Assembly: GCF_004341035.1 (NCBI RefSeq)
Contig: NZ_SLXK01000046.1
Location: 1-34,188 of the forward strand
Reading direction: 5' to 3'
From: Scopulibacillus darangshiensis
Lineage (GTDB): Bacteria > Bacillota > Bacilli > Bacillales > Sporolactobacillaceae
DNA: 34,188 bases
The notes under the pieces are model-generated. The model made no database searches, was not told the DNA's origin, and was given only the letters and a program-made list of their open reading frames with translations. Of the stretch, positions 1 through 7,832 are shown in pieces (the first letter of the stretch is position 1; each line of letters starts with the position of its first letter). The translations under genes and the position numbers were made by a program.

Positions 1-364
1 CTTTTTTCATTTATTTGATGCGTAATAGTATGACGAAATCGCTTGATGGGTAAGCATTTCTGTCTTATTGAGGATTTTCTATGAATAATCTAGGTGATAG
101 GCTCTTTTTATAAACTCCCTTTAATTTTAAAATTCACCTGGGTCGGAAAAACTATTTTTTGAGTTTTTCTGGATTTTTTACCTTTATAGAAACAACTTCT
201 CCGCAATCCAAATAGACCGAAAAATTCTCCCAGAACAAACACCATTTTTGAAGCTTCCATTTACTACCTTCCTCACTCCATCTCTAATTTTCAATACGTT
301 TTTAATGAGCGGCAAGTTCCAATAATTGAAGATAAATAACCTTCAGATTGGTTGAATTAAGCCG
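1..364. other. Gene-free AT-rich left end
   Basis: I see no supported gene here. Both strands are broken by frequent stops and no start codon has a good ribosome binding site with an open frame longer than about 25 codons. A short imperfect stem (GAAAAACT at 146-153 with AGTTTTTC at 162-169) is followed by a T-rich stretch, and could be a weak terminator for something left of the window. That is only a guess. Confidence 0.5.
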
Positions 365-399
365 AAAAAAGCAGCCGCTCAGTTCCCGCGGGCTGCTCA
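365..399 (-). terminator. Rho-independent terminator of the SDR-queA-like-VOC operon
   Basis: Read on the minus strand, GCAGCC (from 396) pairs with GGCTGC (to 371) around a GC-rich loop and is followed directly by six T residues (370-365). The stem abuts the TGA stop of the VOC gene, so it should end the three-gene transcript. Confidence 0.8.
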
Positions 400-741
400 T
401 TTTATTTGAATAAATTCCAGCATTTCACCATTTGGGCCTTTATAAAACGCTGATTGCCAACGCTTCACTGTAAAGACTTCATCGGCTTCCATCCCTTGTT
501 TTGCTAAGTCTCTCCGTAAAATATCAAGGCTCGCAACTTCAAAAGCGATATGACTAGATAGTGACGATTCACGATCGTAATCACAGCATAATTCAATTGT
601 CGTTTGACCATCACTCAGAAAAGCTATTTTTTCTGTGTCGATGGTCATCCTTCTTTTCAAAGTAAAGCCTAGTGCATTTCCATAAAATGTTATCGCTTTT
701 TCAAGATCAATGACGTCTATGCCGATATGATCAAGCTTCAA
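397..741 (-). CDS. VOC superfamily protein (glyoxalase/dioxygenase fold)
   Basis: A 114-residue single-domain vicinal-oxygen-chelate protein. It opens with KLDHIGIDVIDLEKAITFYG, the usual first beta strand and metal-ligand His of the fold, followed by LGFTLKRR, and closes with GPNGEMLEFIQ, which carries the C-terminal Glu ligand. Metal-dependent isomerase, dioxygenase or binding activity is typical of the family; the substrate is unknown. The open frame extends to a GTG at 753 directly after the upstream stop. I prefer the TTG at 741 because AGGTGG lies about 8 nt before it and the protein then begins like other family members. It is the last gene of an operon with the QueA-like and SDR genes, which suggests translational coupling. 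Confidence 0.85.
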   Translation of the reverse strand: MKLDHIGIDVIDLEKAITFYGNALGFTLKRRMTIDTEKIAFLSDGQTTIELCCDYDRESSLSSHIAFEVASLDILRRDLAKQGMEADEVFTVKRWQSAFYKGPNGEMLEFIQIK

Positions 742-753
742 GCCGAACACCAC

Positions 754-1782
754 CTAGAGAATAAGGTTAATATCACCAAACTCATGCCAGAGATACCCTT
801 TTTGAATAGCCCTTTGATAGGACTTCGTTAGTTTATCGCTATCAATAAAAGCTGAGAGCAGCGCCAAGTGGGTCGTCTTGGGCTCATGGAAACCGGTGAC
901 AAGACCATCTGAAATTTGGAGTGGAAAGTCTTTGTGAATAAAAAGGTCGCTCCAACCCTTGTCAGCTTTTAAATAACCGAATTTGGACGCAACCGTTTCT
1001 AAGGCGCGGACAACTGTTGTGCCGACCGCAATGACTTTTCCCCCTCGCCTTTTCGTCTCATTCACGGCCTTCGCTGTTGCCGCAGGGATTTCATAATACT
1101 CCAGATTTTCGCTAGGATGCTGGTGCCATTTATCGTCAAGCATATAAGTCAGCCCCGTATGAAGCTGAAGATAGGCTATACCTGCTCCTTTGTCCTTCAG
1201 CTTATTTAGCAGTTCCCAAGTGAAGGCCCTGCCTGCTGAAGGCATTTCAACTGAACCGGGTACTGAAGCGAAGACTGTTTGATAATTATCCAGCCCCCAT
1301 GGTTCTAAAATATATTCATAACGGACCGGCTCTCCAAGTTCATAAATATCATTCAGTAACGGTGTCCCTTCTTTAGAAAACTTTAGGGTTGCCAACGGTT
1401 TTTCGGGATCTGTATCAATGACTTCTGCCTTTAGGCTATTGGAAAAAACGTAATGATCGCCGACGTTCACAGAGCTGTCGCGGATCAGAGCTTCCCACCT
1501 GCTACTATCTTTCCTTTGGGCCAAACGGATTTCCACCCTATTCGCAACACCGGCCTTTTGAGCATGAAGCACTGCGGGAATGGTCCTGCTGTTATTTAAA
1601 ACAATTAAGTCACCGGGATTCAAATAGCGGTCGAGATGAAAAAAGATATCATCCACTGTATCGCCCGTTTCACGATCTAAAACCATCAAATTGACATGAT
1701 CCCGCCGCAAGCCCCTACGTTCCGCCGGTTTTGCCGCCTCAAGCTCTGCAGGCAAATGAAAATCGATCAATTCGGTTTCCAT
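754..1782 (-). CDS. QueA-like S-adenosylmethionine:tRNA ribosyltransferase-isomerase (divergent paralogue)
   Basis: A 342-residue protein, the normal length of QueA, the enzyme that transfers and isomerises the ribosyl part of SAM onto preQ1-tRNA to make epoxyqueuosine. Family signatures are visible: PGDLIVLNNSRTIPA near residue 56, VGTTVVRALETVA in the C-terminal third, SDGLVTGFHEPKTTHLALLSAF, and FGDINLIL at the end. Several positions differ from canonical QueA as I remember it: GSVEMPSAGRAFT replaces the usual APTAGLHFT, and LHTGLTYMLDD replaces LHVGLGTFRPV. It therefore looks like a secondary paralogue; the true queA normally sits beside tgt and ruvB. The ATG is preceded by GGGTGAGG and overlaps the end of the SDR gene by 16 bp. 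The VOC gene follows immediately. Whether it acts in queuosine synthesis is uncertain. Confidence 0.85.
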   Translation of the reverse strand: METELIDFHLPAELEAAKPAERRGLRRDHVNLMVLDRETGDTVDDIFFHLDRYLNPGDLIVLNNSRTIPAVLHAQKAGVANRVEIRLAQRKDSSRWEALIRDSSVNVGDHYVFSNSLKAEVIDTDPEKPLATLKFSKEGTPLLNDIYELGEPVRYEYILEPWGLDNYQTVFASVPGSVEMPSAGRAFTWELLNKLKDKGAGIAYLQLHTGLTYMLDDKWHQHPSENLEYYEIPAATAKAVNETKRRGGKVIAVGTTVVRALETVASKFGYLKADKGWSDLFIHKDFPLQISDGLVTGFHEPKTTHLALLSAFIDSDKLTKSYQRAIQKGYLWHEFGDINLIL

Positions 1783-2513
1783 GCTGCCTCACCCTTTTCC
1801 ATAAATTCTTCGGCATCGATACGCTGCCCATGAACATTTTTTCCCTGATCGGAAGCTAGATGAAGGAAAACGTCTGTGATTTCTTCAGGCTGCTTCAGCG
1901 GGTAATCACAATCAGGCACCGCTAGGGCATGCATGTCAGTATTCATTTCCCCTGGATCGACCAAGTTCATTTTGATTGGGGTTTCCTTTAATTCATCCGC
2001 CCAAGTTTGTGTCAGCCCTTCTACTGCAAATTTCGAAACGGAATATGCCCCCCATCCGGCATAACCGATATGGCCGACTTCAGATGTCACATTAATGATT
2101 CTGCCTTCATTTTGCTGAAGCATGCCGGTCAGCACACGCCGCGACATTAGGAAAGCACTCATGATATTGACTCTAAGCACGTCCGTTAAGTCTTCATCAT
2201 CAAAATCCAATAGATATGGGATTGGGCTTGGGCCAACGGCTGAAGCATTATTAATCAGGACATCAATACGGCCAAAATGGTCTTCAGTGACAGAGACAAA
2301 GCGATCCACATCCCGGAGTATTGAAACATCAGCGGTAATAGCCAACACGTCTGCCCCATATTGTTTCGCATTCTCCTTGACATGATTTAGCTCTTCCAGA
2401 TGGCGGGCACAAATAGCCAAATTGTAACCATTCTGTGCAAAGGATATAGTTAGAGCTTTCCCTAATCCCCGGGAAGCCCCAGTAATCATTACAACAGGTT
2501 TCGACTTTTTCAT
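1767..2513 (-). CDS. SDR family NAD(P)-dependent oxidoreductase
   Basis: A 248-residue classical short-chain dehydrogenase. The nucleotide-binding motif TGASRGLG is at residues 11-18, NNA at 88-90, and the catalytic Ser144, Tyr157 and Lys161 sit in NVTSEVGH and YSVSK. The C-terminal EEFMEKGEAAW shows no membrane or sorting signal, so the enzyme is cytoplasmic. The substrate cannot be read from the sequence. It is the first gene of the minus-strand operon, and its last codons overlap the start of the QueA-like gene by 16 bp. A GGGTGG ribosome binding site lies about 11 nt upstream of the ATG. Confidence 0.9.
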   Translation of the reverse strand: MKKSKPVVMITGASRGLGKALTISFAQNGYNLAICARHLEELNHVKENAKQYGADVLAITADVSILRDVDRFVSVTEDHFGRIDVLINNASAVGPSPIPYLLDFDDEDLTDVLRVNIMSAFLMSRRVLTGMLQQNEGRIINVTSEVGHIGYAGWGAYSVSKFAVEGLTQTWADELKETPIKMNLVDPGEMNTDMHALAVPDCDYPLKQPEEITDVFLHLASDQGKNVHGQRIDAEEFMEKGEAAWKPN

Positions 2514-2623
2514 TTTCTAAAAACCACCCTTTCTCTTCTCTATGCCATTATTCTAGCAACGAAAGAGGTTGACGGCGTCAGCTAAAGGGTGTGAAAGTAT
2601 GTCAGCAATTCAGCGTAGTCATT

Positions 2624-2650
2624 CCTACAACTTTTGATGTAGGCTTTTTA
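2624..2650 (+). terminator. Small hairpin followed by T tract
   Basis: CCTACA (2624-2629) and TGTAGG (2638-2643) form a 6-bp stem with an 8-nt loop, followed by CTTTTTA on the plus strand. No plus-strand gene ends just upstream. It may be a weak terminator, or an attenuator in front of the possible small ORF at 2670. Confidence 0.35.
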
Positions 2651-2669
2651 TAAATTGGAGGCGAAATAA

Positions 2670-2789
2670 ATGGGTGCGCATGACATTATTAAAATAATCG
2701 AAAACAATAGCAGGTGGTTCAAAGCAAAAAAAAACATTTCAATAAATGCTAAGATTTCTTATGAAGGCCAAATTCTTTCACTTATTTAG
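2670..2789 (+). CDS. Possible 39-residue small protein
   Basis: The open frame runs from ATG 2670 to TAG 2789 and is preceded by TTGGAGG at 7 nt spacing, a good ribosome binding site. The product begins MGAHDIIKIIENNSRWFKAK and is basic in the middle, with no membrane segment or cysteine. I do not recognise it. It ends directly at the first degenerate unit of the 52-bp repeat array. It could be a genuine small protein, a remnant of a longer gene, or chance. The ribosome binding site is the only positive evidence. Confidence 0.3.
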   Translation: MGAHDIIKIIENNSRWFKAKKNISINAKISYEGQILSLI

Positions 2790-3400
2790 TGATTTTGGAC
2801 CTTCATCTCATTTATGAAATACCTCTCTTCTAATTTTTTCAACTTCGGGCGTTCATCACCACTATGAACGACCTCAAGACCGTATTTTTACCGACTTCGG
2901 GCTTTCATCGCCACTATGAACGACCTCGAGGCCGTATTTTTTCCGACTTCGGGCTTTCATCACCCTTATGAACGACCTCGAGGCCGTATTTTTACCGTCT
3001 TTGGGCTTTCATCGCCACTATGAACGACCTCAAGACCGTATTTTTTCCGACTTCGGGCTTTCATCGCCACTATGAACGACCTCGAGACCCTATTTTTACC
3101 GACTTCGGGTGTTCATCGCCATTATGAACGACCTCGAGGCCGTATTTTTACCAACTTCGGGCGTTCATCACCCTTATGAACGACCTCGAGGCCGTATTTT
3201 TACCGGCTTTGGGCTTTCATCGCCCTTATGAACGACCTCAAGACCGTATTTTTACCGATTTCGGGCTTTCATCGCCACTATGAACGACCTCAAGACCGTA
3301 TTTTTTCCGACTTTGGGCTTTCATCGCCACTATGAACGACCTCGAGACCGTATTTTTACCAACTTCGGGCGTTCATTTCATTTATGAAGGCACCCTCCCT
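2790..3400. repeat. Tandem array of 52-bp repeats (ten full units plus degenerate ends)
   Basis: The core ACTTCGGG (or variants such as TCTTTGGG, GCTTTGGG and ATTTCGGG) starts at 2842, 2894, 2946, 2998, 3050, 3102, 3154, 3206, 3258, 3310 and 3362, exactly 52 bp apart each time. Each unit contains TTCAT-CGCCACT-ATGAA, a dyad extended to CGTTCAT/ATGAACG in some units, then CGACCTCGAG and a T-rich block ending in ACC. The whole unit is conserved and there are no unique spacers. The flanks at about 2790-2841 and 3362-3385 carry a related form, TTCATCTCATTTATGAA and TTCATTTCATTTATGAA. Since 52 is not a multiple of 3, no protein repeat is encoded. The function is unknown; it lies between two minus-strand transcription units. 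Confidence 0.95.
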
Positions 3401-3466
3401 TGTTTAATTTATCGAGTTAGTGTCTTCACCGGGAGCATATCATATTTTGTGTTTTTCTTACTTTAA

Positions 3467-3502
3467 TAAAAAACCACAAAAGATATCGCATCCTTTGTGG
3501 TG
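3467..3502 (-). terminator. Rho-independent terminator of the two-component operon
   Basis: On the minus strand ACCACAAAGG pairs with CTTTTGTGGT around a short loop and is followed by a T run (3472-3467). It lies 17 bp after the stop of the response regulator. Confidence 0.8.
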
Positions 3503-3518
3503 CAGATTACCTGGACGT

Positions 3519-4169
3519 CTAGTCAAACCAACCGTACTTCATGGCGTTAATCGCCGCTTGCGTCCGGTCGTGGACATTTAATTTACTTAAAATATTGCTA
3601 ACGTGCGTTTTGGCCGTTTTTTCAGTTATGTATAGATCGGCGGAAATCTCCTTGTTGCTTTTCCCTAAAGTGATGTGATAAAGCACTTCTTTTTCTCTAG
3701 TGGTAAGCTGAGAAATGGCCAATTGTTCTTCTGAACCGGCTGCATTGTTATCCGTCACATGGGATACCAATTGTTCGGTCGCCTCGGGATGAAGCAAGGT
3801 TTGGCCGTTATATGCCGCACGGATTGTCCTAACCAGTTCATCGGGCTCGATATCCTTCAGCTGATAGCCTGCTGCCCCGGCCCTAACCGCCGGAATAACA
3901 TGGTCGCGATCGGAAAAACTTGTTAATACAATAATTTTGGTTTTGGGGCTGCGGGCTTTAATTTGCCTAGTCGCCTCGACACCATCCATGATCGGCATAT
4001 TCAAATCCATTAAAATCACATCCGGGTTAAGTTCGGAAGCTAAGCTAACAGCTTCTTCTCCATTACCAGCCTCGCCGATAATATCAAGATCAGCCTGCGT
4101 GCTAAGAAAAAACTTCAGGCCTTGTATGACCACACGATGATCATCAACCAACACGATTTTAATTCCCAT
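3519..4169 (-). CDS. yhcZ: NarL/LuxR-family response regulator (YhcZ/AirR-like)
   Basis: A 216-residue two-domain response regulator. The receiver domain (about 1-120) has acidic Asp9/Asp10 (LVDDH), phospho-acceptor Asp55 in ILMDLNMP, conserved Thr/Ser in VLTSF and Lys in QLKDIEPDE. The C-terminal LuxR helix-turn-helix runs from about 150 to 212, with LTTREKEVLYHITLGKSNKE and TEKTAKTHVSNILSKL. The gene overlaps the kinase gene upstream by 11 bp, so the two are translationally coupled and form a cognate pair. The kinase type points to the Bacillus YhcZ / Staphylococcus AirR group, which responds to redox or oxygen state. Targets cannot be inferred from the window. A terminator follows. Confidence 0.9.
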   Translation of the reverse strand: MGIKIVLVDDHRVVIQGLKFFLSTQADLDIIGEAGNGEEAVSLASELNPDVILMDLNMPIMDGVEATRQIKARSPKTKIIVLTSFSDRDHVIPAVRAGAAGYQLKDIEPDELVRTIRAAYNGQTLLHPEATEQLVSHVTDNNAAGSEEQLAISQLTTREKEVLYHITLGKSNKEISADLYITEKTAKTHVSNILSKLNVHDRTQAAINAMKYGWFD

Positions 4170-5319
4170 CTGTTTCCCTGCCTTTATACGGAAAGGTTAC
4201 CGTTATCCTTGTACCGTCGCCTTTTTTACTTTTTATATGTAAGATACCAGCAAACATTTCTGCTCGCTCCTTCATACCCCTCAATCCCAGTGTGCCAAGC
4301 GGCATTTCCGGATTATAATCAAATCCGCAGCCATTGTCGGTAATCTCGAGTGTTATTTCCCCGGCTGACGATTCGAGCTTCATACCAATCTGATCCGTTT
4401 GTGCATGCTTCCTCACATTATTTATCGCCTCTTGGCCGATCCGCCACAACGCTTCTTCAGCAATCCGCGGCAAATCATATACGCCTTCAACACAACCAAC
4501 TACAGCGAGACCGAGATGTTCAGCATATTTTTTCAAACCCGTCATGATCCCCTCCTCAACTCCAGAAGGGCGGAGCTGCCAGATTAAGGAGCGCATTTCC
4601 CGCAGCGCTTCCTTTGACATCTCCTGCATATGGTCCAGTGATTCTTTGACAACACCCGCTTCTTCAGATAAATGTTCTTTCAACCCGCGGGCAGTCAGCG
4701 AAAGGGAAAATAATTTTTGACTAACTGAATCATGTAAATCCCGTGCGAGACGATTTCTTTCCTCTATTAGTGCCAGCTCCCTTTTCTTACGATATAGACC
4801 CGCACTTTCCATTGTTCGTTTAACCGCCGTCCCTATTTGGTAAGCAACCGACTGCAGCAAAGTCAGTTCTTCATCTGAAAAATGCGTTTTGTTTGGGGCT
4901 GCAACATTAAGAATACCGAAGCGTTCCCCTCCTGCAGTAAGCGGAACAGTAGCATGATGGGTCAGACCCTGAGTATCGCCCCAATCGTATTTTAAAGCAT
5001 CCTCTAGGCGTTTACATTCAATAATATTGACAGGTTGATTCAATTTGCCATCCCAATACTTATTTAAACAAAAACACCGGCCTTCACACATTGGCTTTTG
5101 ATTTTCCCAAGCCAGAGCCGGTGGTATATGATGTGAAGCAATTAATGTAAACTTCGGTTGTTCATTGATCATAAACACCCATCCAGTTGTTAAACCTGTG
5201 ACATCTAGCAATTTTTCCAGCACTGACTGGAGCATATCCTGCAGATCATTCGAACGGTTCAATGTTTCTGCAATAACCTTTAAAGTTAAAAGATCACTAT
5301 TTTCAAAGTGTTTGCTCAT
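4159..5319 (-). CDS. yhcY: GAF-domain sensor histidine kinase with four-cysteine motif (YhcY/AirS-like)
   Basis: A 386-residue cytoplasmic kinase with no transmembrane segment. The GAF domain spans roughly residues 15-165 and holds Cys78, Cys82 and Cys84 in MCEGRCFC plus Cys102 in IIECKRL. HisKA_3 follows with His196 in RLARDLHDSVSQKL, then a HATPase_c domain (EEALWRIGQEAINNVRKHA, DNGCGFD, GLRGMKERA). The cysteine pattern matches AirS/YhcY-type sensors; Staphylococcus aureus AirS is reported to bind a redox-active iron-sulphur cluster. Binding here is inferred. The open frame extends 13 codons further upstream, but AAAGGGG lies about 10 nt before the ATG at 5319, which makes that the better start. 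It is followed by its response regulator. Confidence 0.9.
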   Translation of the reverse strand: MSKHFENSDLLTLKVIAETLNRSNDLQDMLQSVLEKLLDVTGLTTGWVFMINEQPKFTLIASHHIPPALAWENQKPMCEGRCFCLNKYWDGKLNQPVNIIECKRLEDALKYDWGDTQGLTHHATVPLTAGGERFGILNVAAPNKTHFSDEELTLLQSVAYQIGTAVKRTMESAGLYRKKRELALIEERNRLARDLHDSVSQKLFSLSLTARGLKEHLSEEAGVVKESLDHMQEMSKEALREMRSLIWQLRPSGVEEGIMTGLKKYAEHLGLAVVGCVEGVYDLPRIAEEALWRIGQEAINNVRKHAQTDQIGMKLESSAGEITLEITDNGCGFDYNPEMPLGTLGLRGMKERAEMFAGILHIKSKKGDGTRITVTFPYKGRETDGN

Positions 5320-5386
5320 GTTACTGATTTCCCCTTTGGTTTTCCTTAAAACAATCATACACTATAAGATGATTCTAATTAAATGA

Positions 5387-6781
5387 TCATTCTTTTTGGA
5401 ACCACGCCTTTTCAAGCAATTGAACAGCAGCTGGTATATCTCCTTCCGAAAGGCTCGCAAAGCCTAGTAAAACAGTACTGTGATCATCATTTCCATATGC
5501 TGAAACAGGGTAGACCCTTGTATTGAAGTTTGCCGCCCGGTCAACAAGCTGTTCCTCAGTCATACCGTTATTAGGACGGACTAAAAGATGGAGCCCCGAA
5601 TCCTGACCGATAACCTCCGCCGTTGCCGGAAAATATGTTGATATCGATGACACTAGGACATCCCTTTTTTTGTGATATACGACCCTCATTTTATTTATAT
5701 GTTTTTCCCAGAAGCCTTCTTTCATAAATCTCTGCAAAATGTCCTGATCAATGTGCGAAGCGGTCTGGGCATAGAAAAAAAAGTCCCGTTGAAAAGCTTC
5801 AATAAGCGGTTTGGGCAAAATCATATAGCTTATTCTTAATGAAGGCAGGAGCGCTTTTGAAAAGGTGCTCATATAGATGACATTGTTATTTGGATCAAGA
5901 CCTTGCAAGGCTGGAATCGGTTTGCCCGTGTAGCGAAATTCACTGTCATAATCATCTTCTATAATGAAGCGATTTTCGCTCTTTTCAGCCCAATTCAAGA
6001 GCTGCAGCCGTCTTGAAACAGGCATAATCATCCCGCATGGAAATTGGTGAGATGGGGTGACAAAGACTATATTTGCCCTGCTGTCCTCTAAATGAGACAC
6101 CATCAGCCCATCTTGGTCAAGCGGAATCATTTTGACATTTTGAATGCCCTTTTCAAATGCCACTAATTTCCGGTGATAGCCGGGATCCTCGACAGCGAAG
6201 ATACTCCCCTGAAGGAGCTGGAATAATATTTTTATCAAATATTGTGTACCTGACCCGATAACAATCTGGCTCGGCGAACATCGGACACCGCGGGATTCAT
6301 ACGCATAAGCTGCTATCGTTTCTCTGAGTTCAAATTCACCCTGTGGATGGCCGATCATCAGGACCTGTTCATTACCGGGCTTCAGCACCTCACTTGCTAA
6401 TTTCCGATAGATTCCAAACGGAAACGAGCAGGCGTCAATGCCTATATTACTAAAATCATAGATATATTCATGGTCACGGTAAGACTTTTCCTTTATATGG
6501 GTGATGTCGCCTTTTGTCTCCAGCAAATTTTGCTCTACGTCACTCACAAAATACCCTTTACGGGCAATAGCCTCAACGTACCCTTCAGCAACAAGCTGGC
6601 CGTATGCCGCCTCAACTGTATTAAGGCTAATTTTCAAATGTCTTGCCAATTTGCGCTTAGATGGCAGCTTTGCATGCGGCATGAGGTTCCCCGCTTTCAT
6701 TTCCTGCTTGATATAGTCATACAACTGCACATATAACGGCTTTTCACTTTGAACATCAAGTTTTGGGGTTAGTTCAAACAT
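5387..6781 (-). CDS. MocR/GntR-family regulator with aminotransferase-like domain (YcxD-like)
   Basis: A 464-residue fusion. An N-terminal GntR winged helix (about 12-80; PLYVQLYDYIKQEM, LPSKRKLARHL, TVEAAYGQLVAEGYV) is joined by a linker to a fold-type I PLP domain. Likely cofactor residues are Asp276 and Tyr278 in IIEDDYDSEFRY and the Schiff-base lysine Lys309 in MSTFSKALLPSLR, so it should bind PLP. MocR regulators bind direct repeats and regulate a divergent neighbour. Here that neighbour is an EamA permease 111 bp away, the same pairing as ycxD/ycxC in Bacillus subtilis. The ligand is unknown; an amino acid or amine is usual for the family. Confidence 0.9.
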   Translation of the reverse strand: MFELTPKLDVQSEKPLYVQLYDYIKQEMKAGNLMPHAKLPSKRKLARHLKISLNTVEAAYGQLVAEGYVEAIARKGYFVSDVEQNLLETKGDITHIKEKSYRDHEYIYDFSNIGIDACSFPFGIYRKLASEVLKPGNEQVLMIGHPQGEFELRETIAAYAYESRGVRCSPSQIVIGSGTQYLIKILFQLLQGSIFAVEDPGYHRKLVAFEKGIQNVKMIPLDQDGLMVSHLEDSRANIVFVTPSHQFPCGMIMPVSRRLQLLNWAEKSENRFIIEDDYDSEFRYTGKPIPALQGLDPNNNVIYMSTFSKALLPSLRISYMILPKPLIEAFQRDFFFYAQTASHIDQDILQRFMKEGFWEKHINKMRVVYHKKRDVLVSSISTYFPATAEVIGQDSGLHLLVRPNNGMTEEQLVDRAANFNTRVYPVSAYGNDDHSTVLLGFASLSEGDIPAAVQLLEKAWFQKE

Positions 6782-6824
6782 TTTTATCTGGCCCCTTCCA
6801 TTTATAAAAAACTGGCTCTTATTA

Positions 6825-6850
6825 TAGTACCAGAAATTTTATATAATACC
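6825..6850. promoter_or_regulatory. Divergent mocR-eamA control region with direct repeats
   Basis: TAGTACC (6825-6831) and TAATACC (6844-6850) form a direct repeat 19 bp apart, the type of site bound by MocR regulators (GabR uses ATACCA direct repeats). TATAAT at 6842-6847 is a perfect plus-strand -10, but with only TTATTA at the -35 position (17-bp spacer), which fits an activated promoter for the permease. ATTATA at 6821-6826 gives a TATAAT on the minus strand for the regulator. CTGG/CCAG also flank 6812-6833 as an inverted repeat. Binding is inferred. Confidence 0.45.
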
Positions 6851-6892
6851 GCTATGTTGAATTATTTCTTTTATGAATAGGAGGCGATCATC

Positions 6893-7828
6893 ATGAAAAC
6901 ATCACGCCGTCTCGGACTCATTATGATTCTTACAGGTGCAGCCCTATGGGGATTATCGGGGCCAATGATCCAATGGTTGTTTGAACATACCGGTCTGACA
7001 TCCGGCAACTTTTTAGTCGTTCGTTTACTCATCGCTGGCTTGACAATTTTATGCTTTTTATTTTTATCAAAAAAGGATATCTTCAGCATTTGGAAGCTGC
7101 CCAAGCAATGGATGCAGTTGATTATTTTTGCCGTTCTTGGCATGCTTGGGGCTCAATATGCTTTTATAGAGGCGATACGTGTCAGCAATGCTGTTACAGC
7201 AACACTTTTTCAATTCCTTGGTCCCGTTCTGATTACCATCTATGTGGCTATTCAAAATAGAAAATGGCCATCCAGCACGAAAATGATGGCTGTGATCGTC
7301 GCAATCCTTGGCATTTATTTTCTTATTACAAATGGATCTATTGAAAATGTTATGTTATCGAAGCAAGGCATCGTCTTTGGCATATTAACAATGCTTGGTT
7401 TCACATTCTACACGCTTCATCCTGTGTCACTCATCAAGCGGTGGGGGACGATGGTTATTATTGGATGGGGGATGTTCATCGGCGGTGTTGTATTATTCAT
7501 CTTTAATCGGCAATTTAGCTTTCATCAGTTGGCAAAGACGTTAACAGTGGGCACTTTTTCGATGCTCATGTTGATTATTTTAAGCGGGACTGCCTCTTTC
7601 CTTCTATACATTGGCAGTCTAAAGTACCTAAGTGCAACCGAAACGAGCATTCTATCAAGTATCGAACCGCTTGTTGCTGCCATTATATCAATTGTTTGGT
7701 TAAACGAGTCATTTGGGTTGTTTCAACTGCTTGGTGGCGCCTGTATTATTGCTGCAGTCGTCTTCTTGACCATGCCGAAAAGGGAAAAATTCGAGACTAA
7801 GTTTGAAAAGACAAAACAGGTATTTTAA
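6893..7828 (+). CDS. EamA/DMT-family transporter (YcxC-like)
   Basis: A 311-residue integral membrane protein with about ten hydrophobic helices in two EamA halves. The first half opens with GLIMILTGAALWGLSGPMIQW and includes VTATLFQFLGPVLITIY. The second contains GIVFGILTMLGFTFYTLHPV and LSATETSILSSIEPLVAAII. The paired ATxxxxFQFLGP and ETSILSSIEPLVA motifs are typical of drug/metabolite exporters. The start has GGAGG 8 nt upstream. It is transcribed away from the MocR regulator and is probably controlled by it. The substrate is likely an amino acid or related metabolite, judging from the regulator family only. The dispersed repeat element begins 5 bp after the stop and supplies the terminator. 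Confidence 0.9.
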   Translation: MKTSRRLGLIMILTGAALWGLSGPMIQWLFEHTGLTSGNFLVVRLLIAGLTILCFLFLSKKDIFSIWKLPKQWMQLIIFAVLGMLGAQYAFIEAIRVSNAVTATLFQFLGPVLITIYVAIQNRKWPSSTKMMAVIVAILGIYFLITNGSIENVMLSKQGIVFGILTMLGFTFYTLHPVSLIKRWGTMVIIGWGMFIGGVVLFIFNRQFSFHQLAKTLTVGTFSMLMLIILSGTASFLLYIGSLKYLSATETSILSSIEPLVAAIISIVWLNESFGLFQLLGGACIIAAVVFLTMPKREKFETKFEKTKQVF

Positions 7829-7832
7829 CCAT

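Noticed and set aside
2842-3385. CRISPR-like periodic repeat
   Set aside because: The full 52-bp unit is conserved, with no unique spacers between short repeats, and no cas genes are near.
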